A stretch of 64,000 bases of DNA, from the NCBI GenBank assembly GCA_002150815.3, contig NDFF03000002.1:62001-126000 (forward strand). The letters are read 5' to 3'. Below the pieces are notes generated by a model. It searched no databases, had not been told where the DNA came from, and saw only the letters and a list, made by a program, of their open reading frames with translations. This document shows positions 1 through 10,663 of the stretch, in pieces. The stretch comes from Grammothele lineata. Its lineage: Eukaryota > Basidiomycota > Agaricomycetes > Polyporales > Polyporaceae. How positions within the stretch are numbered: the stretch's first letter is position 1; each line of letters starts with the position of its first letter. The position numbers and the translations under genes are program-made.

Positions 1-3000
1 GCCCGCTACAGAAACCGCTCACGGGTCTGATCCTCCATCGCTTCCTCCGGGAAAGACTGGTAGTACACCTATCAAAGCCACCCTATCTACCACTGAACGC
101 CACAAGACTCAGGAGAAGGCAGTTGCCTCAGACTCTAAGTCGAAGCTCAAGGAAGACTCTAGGTTGAAGCTCAAGGAGCGGCGTGAGAAGTTGGTCGCCG
201 AAATGGATTGGGTATTCGCCGAATTAGAAAAGTGGCTTGCGGTGTGCACGCCTAATCGCCCAGCTCCCTCGACGTGCCGATTCAGCCAGAGCACATTCAG
301 TGGCATGTCCGAGACAGTACTCAAGAAGGAGCCGGCTATGTATTGTGTTCTAGTGAGTTTGACTCGATCATAACCTGAGCCTATGTTGCTCACCTCTGTC
401 TCTAGGCCCCTGCCATAATTGATCTGCTCACTACCTTGGGCTGCACTGAATTCACCGTGCGCGTAACGGGTACACGTGCTGACGAGTCAGCGACAGCATT
501 CGACGGCCGTCGTGTTCGGCTAAGGCCTGACTTGTCATTTTTACCGATACCGCAAGCCGCAGAGATCCCTGCGACAACAGAGACGGAGTCTTGTAAGGTG
601 CGAAGTAGAACCGGCTACGGCGCAACAATCACCAATGACCAGGCGTCGAGCACCCACATATCGGCCTCCTCTTCCTCCAGTGCTGGCGCGATCTTCCCAT
701 CATCTCCCGCAACTTCACTCACCCTCTCTGACACTTCCCTCTCCATACCACCTGTACCAAACGAAGTCTGCCTTAATGATGAACCGCGCGGCCCTGATCC
801 TGAGCACATCGCTAACGTGGCATGGGCATGGGCCGAAGTGCTTGTCGAGGTCAAAACCGCATCTGACAAGTTCCCTTTCCACTTTTACAAATCGGGGAAA
901 CTCTCGGTCGCCGAAGAACGCGTCTTCAGTCAGGGACAACTCATCGATTACGCCTGCGAACTCATTCGACGACAACACCGTCTGTTTGTGTTCATCATCT
1001 CCATCTGCGGACGAGAAGCTCGCTTTCTCCGTTTTGATCGATCAGGCGCGTTTGTGTCCAGCTCCTTCGACTACGTCACGAACCCCGGCATCATGGGTGA
1101 TTTCCTGTATCGCATTTTCCATCCTACCGCCACCCCCGCGGATCGCGGCCACGACCCTACTGCGAAGCTTGCCTCGGACGACGACCGGGATTTCTTCCGC
1201 AAACTGCACGTTTCTTCCCCGACAGTGCCCACCAAGGAAGCCAAGGAGGGCCTTCAGCATGCCGCATCGCCGGACTGGCCCGTTTATGAGCTTCACATCA
1301 CCTCGCCCTGGTCGCCTCTGGAGCCCCTGCATACGTCTATCTCCGACTCCCACAATCCCCGGGTCTACAAGCGAGCCGTTCGTCCAGAGGATGCCACTGT
1401 GACACGCCGAGTGCTCGTCGGACGACCCACGTTCTCGACCTCCTCCTTAGTCAGCCGCGGGACGAGGGTATATGTAGGGTTCGACTACGATGCGAGGATT
1501 CCTGTCGTGGTGAAGGATGCGTGGAGGAATGACCGTGGAGAGAACGTGCGGACAGAACTCACGACGTATCATACACTATGGAAGGGCCAGGAAACGCTCA
1601 ACATCCCTACACCGTTGGGCGGTGGGGATGTCTCCGGCGTGAACGAGACTTCCAGTGCATCGCAACGCACTATCATGCCACCGAATTTGGAGCTTGGTGA
1701 TCGTTTAGCCCGGATTCACACTCGGCTTGTGCTGCTTGAGGTGTGCCGCCCGCTGGCGAGTTTCGCTACGCCATATCAGCTGGTGCTGGCTCTTTACATG
1801 GCGTTGCTAGGTGAGTTTCAGCTTGTCACGGTGCCTCTGTCTGGCGGTTGGTTGATGATAACTATGCGATATAGTGCATCAGTATGCCTGGGAACAACGC
1901 GACATTTTACACAGAGACATTAGTTCCAGCAATATACTGATATTCAATGACTCCAACGGGCGTTTTAGGGCACTCCTTGCAGATTGGGATCTAGCTAAGT
2001 CAAAGGTTGAGCTTAGTGAATTCAAGGTTTTGCCTTGGAGATCGGTAACTCCGGATTACTTTTCTTTCTGACTCAGGTCTGATCTGGTCGTCTTGAATAG
2101 GGAACATGGCAGTTTATGTCTGCAGCCCTCCAACGCTTGCGCTCGAGGGTGCACTGGGTTTCGGATGATCTCGAGTCGTTTATGCACGTGCTTAACTGGC
2201 ACGTCCTCGCATATCTGAGAACGAGTGACACTCCGAAGGTCGTAACTGACCTTCTTGTCACGATCTATGACAATTTTTGCGAAGACAAGGACGGACCAGG
2301 AATGCGATACACGTGTTCCTCCAACAAGTTGCACAGGATCCAATTTGGCCTTCCGGTTGCCCAGCTTCAAGTGGACGATCACCCCCTCAGCCAGCTACTA
2401 CAAGACTTGGCACAGCTGTGCAAGCAGCACTATGCAACACTACCCTTCCCTTCAGTTCATCAACCGCTCGCCCCCCCTGAACCAGATGATGAGGACGGAT
2501 GTTATCCCACTTTCCAGGATCTAGTACCACAGCCGCTCTCGTCTACTTTGTTACCACGTTCAAATCCCGATCGACTTCCTGTTCCGGCCCTGCCTTTCGC
2601 AACGCCGCCAGTGACGGCCGACGTCTCGAGTGTCGATCAAGTTCAGCTGCCATCCACGTATAGTACAACGGCCGAGACATCCGCTCCTACGTCCCCGCCA
2701 ACCACTGAAACCCGGAGTTCCCCACTGAACAATCACGCGGCGTTCGAGTGCGCCTTGAGGAATGCGCTTTTCACTGCCGACCGGCAGCGCTTGATATGGG
2801 CACGCATTGACCGTCTCCCAGAACCCATATTCCCTCGTGTTCCGAGCAGCACGCCTGACGGTTCCGGAAGCAGCATCATTGGAGAGAAGCGTCCAGCGCA
2901 ATCATCAGCACGGTCGCAAAATGATGCCAAACGCCATCGCGCGTCCCCGAAGGCGTCGCCCGCGGGGAGTCTGACTTCTATGGAGCAATACGATGCCCCC

Positions 3001-3129
3001 TTAACGGACGGTGTTCCCCATGCAGGGTCGCTCGAGGATGTCTTTGGCCCAAACTCGACGAATAGTGGGCAAGCCTCCGTCCCGAAGGTTACGCACGCGA
3101 GCAAAGTCCGCGATCTCCACTTGAAGTAA
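1..3129 (+). CDS. FunK1-type fungal protein kinase (5' end outside the window)
   Basis: Fungal-specific kinase of the FunK1 family; substrate unknown. The frame is already open at base 2, so the start lies upstream. Exons that keep frame: 2-352, 406-1810, 1875-2044 and 2101-3129 (introns 353-405, 1811-1874 and 2045-2100, all GT-AG). Kinase evidence: a nucleotide-binding region around 1400-1560, the catalytic loop LHRDISSSNIL near 1908-1940, DWDLAK in place of DFG near 1984-2000, and GTWQFMSA at 2101-2124, a signature of the family. The N-terminal part (2-900) is Ser/Thr-rich and low in complexity. The last exon ends in a Ser/Pro-rich tail with basic patches after about 2480. The catalytic Asp is present, so the gene looks functional. 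Family call firm; biological role unknown. Confidence 0.85.
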
Positions 3130-3344
3130 CGGAGATAGGAATGCTCTCCCTGCTCACTCGGTGGTATGGCGCCTTTAGTTCTCCACGTTGGTCTCGGACT
3201 ACCATGCTGATTCGGCTGGACCAGCCTCTTACCTTGGTCCATCTGGATTCAAACCCGCTTCCGTTGTCTGGTTTCACGCGTATCTTCTCGTGTTCTGCGT
3301 CTATCAATATCCATCGACCGTTTCATGCCCTTTCGTCTCAAGTA

Positions 3345-5039
3345 TCACGTCCGTATGCCATCTCTATACGATCTAAGTAGTGGGTCCTTTAAGAAGCGAT
3401 CCATCGCCGTCTGCTCAAGGTGTAAGGACACGCACACCGGCTCGTCGTACCACCGCTTCCTCGACGTCGCCCCCAACCGTCCCGCAGGTCCAGCTTCCAT
3501 GATATGGATGCATCCATCCATGCTCGGCATGACCGCATCCACGTACCGCGCGGACGCGCCACTGCCGAAGTCCACCTCATATACGGCCAGGTTCTGCCAC
3601 GACGTAACGATCACGTGCCGCCTACCGAGGAATGCGCGCCACGTCCGCTGAGGATTGACCTCGTGCGCGAGTGCGTGCAACAGCGCGCCGAAGGCGGCGG
3701 ACGTGTATGGCGCGACGGCATTGCGGATCGCAGCGGCGCCTGCCGCGAGGCCCACCGTAGGCTCTCCGATGTTCGACTCGGGGAGAGAAGCGTGTGCCAG
3801 CGTGATGGGCGACCCAAGGAAGGAATCGGGGAGTGGGGGCGAGAGGCGTGCCCGCGCCCCGACGGTGAGCGCCATGTGCGTCGGGCCCGCGTCTGCCTCT
3901 AAACCTCGCGCGCGGACGTTGAGCTGCCAGACGAAGGCGAGGAGGGCATCCAGGCGTGAGATACGGGGAGTCGGGGCACTGGTGGAGTCCACGCTGCTCC
4001 GTTGCGCGGTCGCGTCCTCCCAGATGCGCTGAATCTCTGCAGGAGAGAAGTACAAGAGGTAGTGCGCGACGGGCGCGAAGACGTCCCAGTCCGCCCATGG
4101 CATCTTGTCTCCATAAGGTCCGAGGTCCGGGTTCTTGAGCTCGTCTGGCAGCTGGGTTGCGGGCAGCATTGGGGCGGGACATCCTTCCGCCGAAGCCCAC
4201 CAGTCGTATCGCAACGCAGGCAGCGCGCGGGCAGCGTCAAGGAGTGTAGGATCCGGCTGGCCCCCTTTCACGTCTCCCTCTGCGGCTGCGTCGATGCGTG
4301 CAGGGTCGAAGATCGGCTCGAGCTTCGGAAGAGGGTGGCTGGCGCACAGCGCGCGATGGACAGCAGCCCAGTCGTTGACGAACTGCATCATCGCGGTTGC
4401 GTCCGCCATGGGGTGCGATATCCGAACGGAGATGCTGAGTCCTCCGCACGCGAAGGTCGTGAGCTGCACCGCGACGCACGAGCTGCCGGCGGAGTCGTTC
4501 CCGTTATGCAGTGCGAGGGAGACTGGGCAGTTTAGGGCGTGCGAAGGGACTGAGCTTGCGTCCCATGCGCCTCCGGCTAGTCGCTCGGGGGTGGAAGGCA
4601 CGAGCGAGGCGAGGGTGCTGGAGCAGTGCGCGATTATGAGTTCCAATCCTGGGTCAGATGGAGAACCGTAGGTGACTGCTGTGCGTCCATGCCGCTGGTT
4701 CTTGGAGAGGTCGTAGGGAAGCCAGTGTAGCTGACCGGCCCATTGAGGGTATGCGGGTAGCGTGGCGCGGAGGGATTCCCTGAGCTTCTCCACAGATAGC
4801 GCGTTCATGGCATCATCTGTTGCTGGTCTGTCAAAGTACCATACTGCGCTGGTAAGCCCGAATCTGACCACCGTGTTGTCCAGGATGGAAAGCGGCACAG
4901 TTTGTGCTAGACTGGCCTCGGAGTCCAGCCGGAGTCGCTCACGCGAGATACACTCCAGCTGAAGGTTGGCATTGTCTGCATGATTGAGTAAATCATGAGA
5001 AATGCGCCATTTGCAGTAGTACGCACTAAGCGTTGGCAT
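3345..5039 (-). CDS. BAHD-like acyltransferase (transferase family)
   Basis: Single-exon gene of 564 residues. Family members move acyl groups from acyl-CoA to alcohols or amines of secondary metabolites; trichothecene O-acetyltransferase-like proteins are fungal relatives. The catalytic HxxxD motif is visible as HPMAD near residue 208 (plus-strand bases about 4404-4418). The second family motif DFGWG appears as DFGSG near residue 490, one residue off consensus. No signal peptide or membrane segment is apparent, so it is probably cytosolic. The start at 5039 is supported by a TATA box about 80 nt upstream. It lies tail-to-tail with the FunK1 gene, 215 nt away. No other biosynthetic gene is adjacent, so a metabolite cluster is not indicated. 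Substrate unknown. Confidence 0.82.
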   Translation of the reverse strand: MPTLSAYYCKWRISHDLLNHADNANLQLECISRERLRLDSEASLAQTVPLSILDNTVVRFGLTSAVWYFDRPATDDAMNALSVEKLRESLRATLPAYPQWAGQLHWLPYDLSKNQRHGRTAVTYGSPSDPGLELIIAHCSSTLASLVPSTPERLAGGAWDASSVPSHALNCPVSLALHNGNDSAGSSCVAVQLTTFACGGLSISVRISHPMADATAMMQFVNDWAAVHRALCASHPLPKLEPIFDPARIDAAAEGDVKGGQPDPTLLDAARALPALRYDWWASAEGCPAPMLPATQLPDELKNPDLGPYGDKMPWADWDVFAPVAHYLLYFSPAEIQRIWEDATAQRSSVDSTSAPTPRISRLDALLAFVWQLNVRARGLEADAGPTHMALTVGARARLSPPLPDSFLGSPITLAHASLPESNIGEPTVGLAAGAAAIRNAVAPYTSAAFGALLHALAHEVNPQRTWRAFLGRRHVIVTSWQNLAVYEVDFGSGASARYVDAVMPSMDGCIHIMEAGPAGRLGATSRKRWYDEPVCVSLHLEQTAMDRFLKDPLLRSYRDGIRT

Positions 5040-5120
5040 CTTGCAAGTGACGTAGAAGGAGAAGACTGATGGACCGCTGATGGCAAGTCGTACTTCGTGA
5101 CGATCCTCATTGCCACCGGC

Positions 5121-5128
5121 TTATATAG
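5121..5128 (-). promoter_or_regulatory. TATA box of the acyltransferase gene
   Basis: The minus strand reads CTATATAA about 82 nt upstream of the acyltransferase ATG at 5039, a normal position for a fungal TATA element. Stretch 5129-5405, before the end of the next gene, shows nothing else clear. Confidence 0.55.
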
Positions 5129-5405
5129 GCGAGTGTAATAGCCACGCGGCATAAGGCTGGGGAGTCACCGATCATCAACGGTCCCGAAGGCGCGGGACAT
5201 TTCTTCCGACAGCTCCTTGTCGCTGAGGCAAAAATGTCTTACATTTCAGGCTGACAGCGTCCCACGACGTACATTCGATATTTCATTAGCTCAGCTAAGA
5301 TACAACCTGGCACAATACAGTATTAGGAACAGGCATCGCGTTCTTCAATCCATACGAGACAGTTGCAACACATTTACGTAGGGCCGTCCGGAAACGGTGG
5401 AACCT

Positions 5406-6816
5406 TCACCACAACGTATCCGCCGGCAGCGGTGCGCGGTCCACACACACGCTCAGCCCCCAGCCCCCAGTCCGCCTCGCCCACCTGTACATCTTCTGCC
5501 CCTCGTGGCCCCCGCGTGCGCTGTACATCTCCTCCACGAGGGTAGCGAACAACGTCGGGTTCGCGGTGCGCCGCACGAAGACGGTAAACGACCGCTCGCA
5601 GTCGTAGACCATCATGTACTGCGGCCCGGCGCGGTCCAAGGTCTGCTGGAGTTGCAGCTTGACGAGGAAGGCGCGGGAGGCGTGGATGTTCGGAGGCGGG
5701 ACGGAAGAATTAAGGCGGTGAGCGCGCGGGGTGCTATACGCGAAGAGGGAGCCGGGGTTGGGGTTGTGGACGAGGGAGAACGGGTACATGAGGTCCCCGT
5801 GTGCGTCTGAAGGCTTGGCGTGGATGGTCATGGGGCGCCACGCGCCGCCACGGAGGGTGCCGCAGATTTCGGAGTGCTGTTGCTCGTCCTTCTTCTGGCA
5901 GTCTAGATGAGGTGATGGGGTAGGATGGCGATGAGCACACACGCGACGACGGAGACGGGTTGTCAGAGACGTACCTTCTGTGCAGTACGCCACGGACTGG
6001 CACTGCGCACAGCGGCTACTGGGGGCCTTGCCGCATACCTCGCAGGGCAGCTCGCCGGTCGGCGGCGTGGAGGTGTCGTACAGACCGAGCGGAAGGATCA
6101 CTGAAACGGCGAAGCCGCCCTCAGTGCGCGTCCGGCCCAGCGGGAAGTTGGTCGGGACGAGGGACGCGTTCGTTTCGAGCAGCCGAAGGAGCAGCTTCTG
6201 TTCGTGCGGAGTGGTGTACAGGTAGTGCACGTCGTGTTGATCCTCCGGGACGCCGCTGAACTTGTCGTTGAGCCATGCAGCGCCGTCGAAGTTCTCGCCG
6301 TCGGAGAGTGCACGGTAGAGCACGACGATGGCCGGCGTTCCCTCGCTGACCTCGAGCACCGAGATAGCCTGTGCGGACAAAGAACGGGTGTCAGCACTAG
6401 TGTGGGTGGACGACACGAGGCGTGCCACTCACCCGGATGTGGAACGCAGAACCGCCTGACTCGCGGTCTTGCACGACGTACCACGACGCGCCTTGATCCA
6501 GGAGGTTGGCAATGCTCACGACGGTCTGGCGAAGGTCGGCGAAGGTGCCTGCGGGGGTCTCATTGAGGGCGCCTTTGTTCATGGCCTCGACCAGAGAGAC
6601 GTGAAGGTTCTCCCTCTGGATGGTCGACTGGAATGGAGACCCGGGGTTGTGGTTCATCGGCCACAGAGGGAAAGTGGTGAGGGGTAGTGGCCCGTCGAGA
6701 GAGGCCGAGCGGCCTGTGTCCTGCGACGTGCCGGGCGTGTCACGGACGCGCTCGTCGAGGACCTCGACGGGGGCTAGGGTGACTGGGAGAGCTTGGGCGG
6801 GAGTCGACGGCTGCAT
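5406..6816 (-). CDS. MYND zinc-finger protein (downstream member of a tandem pair)
   Basis: Three exons, 6433-6816, 5975-6368 and 5406-5902, joined by introns 6369-6432 and 5903-5974 (GT-AG), give 424 residues. The second splice (phase 1) restores a complete MYND finger, CEVCGKAPSSRC followed by CAQC, YC, DCQ, H and C. MYND fingers bind proline-rich partner peptides; the flanking regions match no enzyme I recognise, and no SET domain is visible. The C-terminal block with RGGHEGQKMYRWARRTG is shared with the neighbouring gene at 7183-8716, which has the same orientation, the same intron positions and a similar N-terminal region. They are clearly tandem duplicates. Start chosen at the first ATG of the exon; upstream AT-rich ATACTTAAAC near 6885 may be the promoter. 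Function unknown. Confidence 0.78.
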
Positions 6817-7182
6817 GTTGTATGAGGATGAGAGTAGGAAAGAAAGGCTGCGATGCAGTCGACGAGTCCGAGAGCGGGGTTTAAGTATCCGTTCCTCTGA
6901 GCCATGTGCAGTTAATGTGCGGGGGCGCCTGTTGCAGTGGCACCGATTCGCAGATCGTAGACAAAGGAGTCGGTGCCACTGAGACTGCGTACGGTTCTAG
7001 GCAGGTTGCGGCAAGTTTCAACGTGTCCGTCGCCTCCTCTGTGCGTCCGTCGACGATCACCCAGATTGGAGAGACTGCAGCGCGACGAAGGCAGTAAATT
7101 CATTCCAAGAGGTATGAGAACAAAGCACCAACACTCCGGACACGCCATCTTGGCATTCGACATTCGAGCCTTGACGTCCCCA

Positions 7183-8716
7183 TCACCACTTCACGTCCGC
7201 CGTCGGCGCGCGGTCCAGACACACGCTCAGCTCCCAGTCGCCCGTGCGCTTCGCATAGCGGTACATCTTCAGACCCCCGTGTCCCCCACGTGGCCCACAC
7301 ATCTCCCCGTGGAAGTCCTCGAAGAGCGCGGGGTCGCCCGCGCGGTGGAAGAACAGCTGGAAGGAGCGCTTCCGGTCGTACAGCATCATGTGCTGCGGGC
7401 GATAGCCCGCGGGGCCCATGCCCGCTTGGAACTTGACGAGGAAGAGCTTGTCGCCCCAGACGTTCGCGGGCGCGGTCGTGCCGTCTGCGCGGTGCTGACG
7501 TGATTCGTGCTCGGAGTGGGGGAGTCCGATTTGGGTGTTTCTGTTTATGGAGGAGACGTACATCCCGTCCCCGTTTGCGGAGGGGGTGGGGGATGCGTTG
7601 ATGGGAGAGTCGCTGAGGCGGATCGTGCACCAGCGCCCGCCGCGGAGCGAACGGCAGTCGGCGCGATGCGTGGGCCAGTCTGCGCGCTGACATTCTGGGT
7701 CGAGTTGAGTAGAAAGTAAAGGTGTGGCATGAGGAACAACATGACGGACGAGGAAAGCACAGCTAGGTGTACGCACCTTTGCCGCAGTAGGAAACGGATT
7801 GGCATTCGGAACAACGGCTGGCGGCTGTCTTTCCACAGAGCACGCAGCCCATATTGCTGTTCAAGCTTGACAGAGCGTCGAATTCGAGCGGGCCGATTGG
7901 GAGGAGGATCGAAGCTTTGAATTGCTCTTCGCCCGGCTGCCGCTCGATGGGGAAGTCGGCAGGGAGCAGGGAGGTGTTCAGCTTGAGCAGCTTGAAGATG
8001 AGCTTGCGCACGAGAGGAGACACCGGTACACGGAAGACGACTTTGTCGCCGTCGGGGCCGTCGAACTCTGGGGGATTGGCATCGGATTGAGCAGTTATCC
8101 ACCGTACGGACTCATTGGCGTTTTCGCGTTTGACGACGCGATAAAGCACGACAAACGCGGGCGTCTTCTTGTCGATGACACGGATGGCGACGACCTATTA
8201 AGAGGAAACAGGGTGTGAGACGGAAAGTCGAATATTCCGAAGCACGAACGGGGGACGTACCCGCATAATGATGAACGACGGCTCAGACCCGTCATCGTCG
8301 AGCGTGCACCAGCGCGCGCCCCGGTCCATGTGCCCCCCAAAGTTTATCATGAATATACGGAGCTGCCTCAAGGGGTTCGTCTGGTCGTACAAGTTCGACG
8401 CGGGGGAAGGGCCTCCCCCGCGCGCTGCGATCATCTCCTCCATGCTGCCCCTCCAGACGGCGAGACAGAGCGAATTCGAAGCTGCCGCGTCTTCCTCGCC
8501 CAACAAAGCAACGTCAAAATTGTACGGGAGCCTCGGCCATTCGGGGAGACTGCAGAGGTCGAGGTCGGATGGGAGGCGATCCTTGTATTGGACGCCGTTG
8601 AGCGCATCTCGTAGGCGTTTATCGAGCACGTCGTCTGCCAGGCGAGTGTTCTCCGGAATGTCAACTCCAAAGCCTCGCAATGCTGTGAGTGATTCTTGCC
8701 GAGAAAGAGAATCCAT
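7183..8716 (-). CDS. MYND zinc-finger protein (upstream member of a tandem pair)
   Basis: Three exons, 8261-8716, 7777-8194 and 7183-7694, with introns 8195-8260 and 7695-7776, give 461 residues. As in the neighbouring paralog, the last intron (phase 1) splits the MYND finger between YCGK and ECQ. The spliced finger, CVLCGKTAASRC, CSEC, YC, CQ, HRADC, is complete. An in-frame ATG at 8812 would add 32 residues; 8716 (MDSLSRQE) is preferred because the upstream part is Pro/His-rich and looks non-coding. The C-terminal motif RGGHGGLKMYRYAKRTG matches the paralog. The likely role is protein-protein interaction through the finger; no catalytic domain is recognised. The 366 nt between the paralogs (6817-7182) contain no further gene. 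Confidence 0.78.
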
Positions 8717-8889
8717 GCGATCTGAAGAGGAAGGTGGTGGGTGATAACAATCGAAAGGGTGCGTCGGGGGACATGGTGGCAGGACGGTATATGCATGCAA
8801 GGCGATCGACATAGATCGACATATGAGATCCCGACTCCGTTGGCGTTGATAAAAGGTATGAGGATGTACGAGACCCCTTAACTCTTGTG

Positions 8890-8976
8890 GGCCGGCTGGC
8901 CTAATGGTTAAGGCGTCAGTTTCCGGTCACGTGATCTATAAGCTGAAGATTGTGGGTTCGACTCCCACGTTGGTCG
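8890..8976 (+). tRNA. tRNA-Arg (anticodon CCG) with a 14-nt intron
   Basis: Cloverleaf read by hand. Acceptor stem GGCCGGC pairs with GTTGGTC (with G-U pairs), discriminator G8976. D arm GCC/GGC encloses TAATGGTTAA. Anticodon stem TCAGT/GCTGA. Loop TT-CCG-G-[intron]-A. T arm GTGGG TTCGACT CCCAC. The intron 8927-8940 sits after position 37, the canonical place, and contains the palindrome TCACGTGA. The mature length is 73 nt. The A box (TGGCCTAATGG) and B box (GGTTCGACTCC) are good. The anticodon depends on a 5-bp anticodon stem with a terminal T-G pair; CCG (Arg, codon CGG) is the only sensible reading. Confidence 0.8.
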
Positions 8977-8981
8977 TTTTT
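8977..8981 (+). terminator. Pol III terminator of the tRNA gene
   Basis: A run of five T residues directly follows the tRNA discriminator base. Confidence 0.75.
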
Positions 8982-10436
8982 GCACCGTTGCGATGCCATT
9001 GTTGCCAGGTTTTTTTAACGCTGGGTGCTGAACTGCAACATCCGTGAAATTTCACGCACAATTCGAGCAAGAATGCGTCGACGGAAGCCTCCGAGACTCC
9101 ACAACGCCATGAGAACACAGCCACCACCCCGCGGCCCGAGGCAGAGCATACGCACGACCGCAGTGCGTCATCAGCCGAGGGATCCCTGACGCGCACGGAG
9201 GGCCTCTCCGACTCAGCGTGGTCGGGTGGCGGGGCGATCGTCTAACGCGCATCCCGCGACGTTGCAAGTTTCGGCCCGTGCGCGCGAGGCTGGCTGCGGG
9301 GTCGCTGCGGTCGTATCGGCAGGGTGTAGCTAGATCCGCTACGTTGCTGGTTGTTGCGGGCTCAGCGCAGGCACCGGAGTCGTCATAACGCCGGGAAATT
9401 GTGTAGAAGGACAGGCGAGCAGAGTCGTCTGCCTGCGCGGCGTCTGCACGGTCAGGATGGGAAGTACTTGAGAAAGCTCTTGTGTGATGCGCACATGAAG
9501 AGGAACAGGACTTGTGTAGACGTCTCAGTCTCCGAGCGGTGCGGTAGATGCCCACTGCTGTCGTTGCTGCTATGGAGCGCTTGCTGAGATGCCATGGCTG
9601 AGCCTCAAGGCCTCAAGGTCAAGCACAGCGGACTGGGCGACATAGGCACGTTCTATAACCGGCGGAAACTCGAACAGGTTGGAACCGCCTGTTCACTGAC
9701 ATGTCACCGTAACACATAAGTTGACAAGGCTCGAGTGGCTCCGAAAAACCGCAAACACCTCTGCACTGCAGTGGACGGTCCGAGCAGTCTGTACTAGTGG
9801 CCTGTACAAGAACCCTCAAGCAGTGCAGAGTGGCCAATGCGTTTCGAACACGAAGCTCGACACATCCTAATATCCACAGTACTCGGAGCCTAGCCGAATT
9901 CCTGTGTACGAAGCTCGAGTCAATGCTCGTCTATAGAATGCGCACCGTGATGCGCGCATCATAGCAGACCACAGCACGTACCTTCACAAGCCCACGAAGC
10001 CCTGAAGCGCGCCCGGGCAAGGGAGACGTCGCATTTCGCACGTTTGTCGATTTTTCGGTGCGCCGGAAGCTTCTTCCGACAGCGACGTGGGTGCCGGATG
10101 TACATGGCGGACGTAACATAGCCATCAGTATTCAGCTGCAGTATCCGCGTTCCACAACTGCACCCGCCAAATGCGGACACTCTGATATGCAACTTGCTTA
10201 ACCTGCCGCAAGACAGCAAGCGGCGGCCGCGGGGCGCGGAGCAAGCTTCCAGGCTTCCGAAAGCAGCGCTCGTCGGCAGTACTGCAGCGCCCCCTTGGCT
10301 CTTTCTTGTACAGCCTCGGCGGCGCCTGTAACGGAAATGTGGCACTCGACGATTTGAGCGAGGGACATTGAGTAAGGGGCATCGGGTATGGAGAGGGGCG
10401 GCAGAGAGGTAAAGCGAAGCGGTGGAGGAAAGGAGA
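8982..10436. other. intergenic, no gene supported
   Basis: About 1.45 kb between the tRNA and the kinase promoter. Open frames exist on the minus strand (for example 9052-9555), but they are Arg/Ser-rich, show no domain and no splice-supported extension. I see no gene here. Confidence 0.5.
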
Positions 10437-10445
10437 TATATAAAT
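10437..10445 (+). promoter_or_regulatory. TATA box of the CaMK-type kinase gene
   Basis: TATATAAAT lies 227 nt upstream of the ATG at 10664 and 724 nt upstream of the alternative ATG at 11161. This favours transcription covering the upstream coding exon. Confidence 0.55.
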
Positions 10446-10663
10446 GGGTTCTGGGGCGTGCGCGGCGTCCCGCACGACACACATCATCCTCGCACCCACC
10501 GAGAACTGCCTCTGCTCGCGAGACGCTTCATCCATCCATCAAGCCAGCGACAGGGAACGTACGACCACCACGCGCATTCCGCCTGCTCCTGCTGTACTTG
10601 AAACCTCCACAGACCGCGCTATCCTCTTCCTCCACCCTCCCTTCACCTCCTGTCCTCACCACA

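Noticed and set aside
3389..4671. Many open frames on both strands across the acyltransferase gene
   Set aside because: Antisense and out-of-frame shadows of a GC-rich coding exon; the minus-strand 564-codon frame carries the HxxxD motif.
9052..9555. 167-codon minus-strand frame upstream of the kinase gene
   Set aside because: Arg/Ser-rich composition typical of an antisense GC-rich frame, no domain, no promoter or splice evidence.
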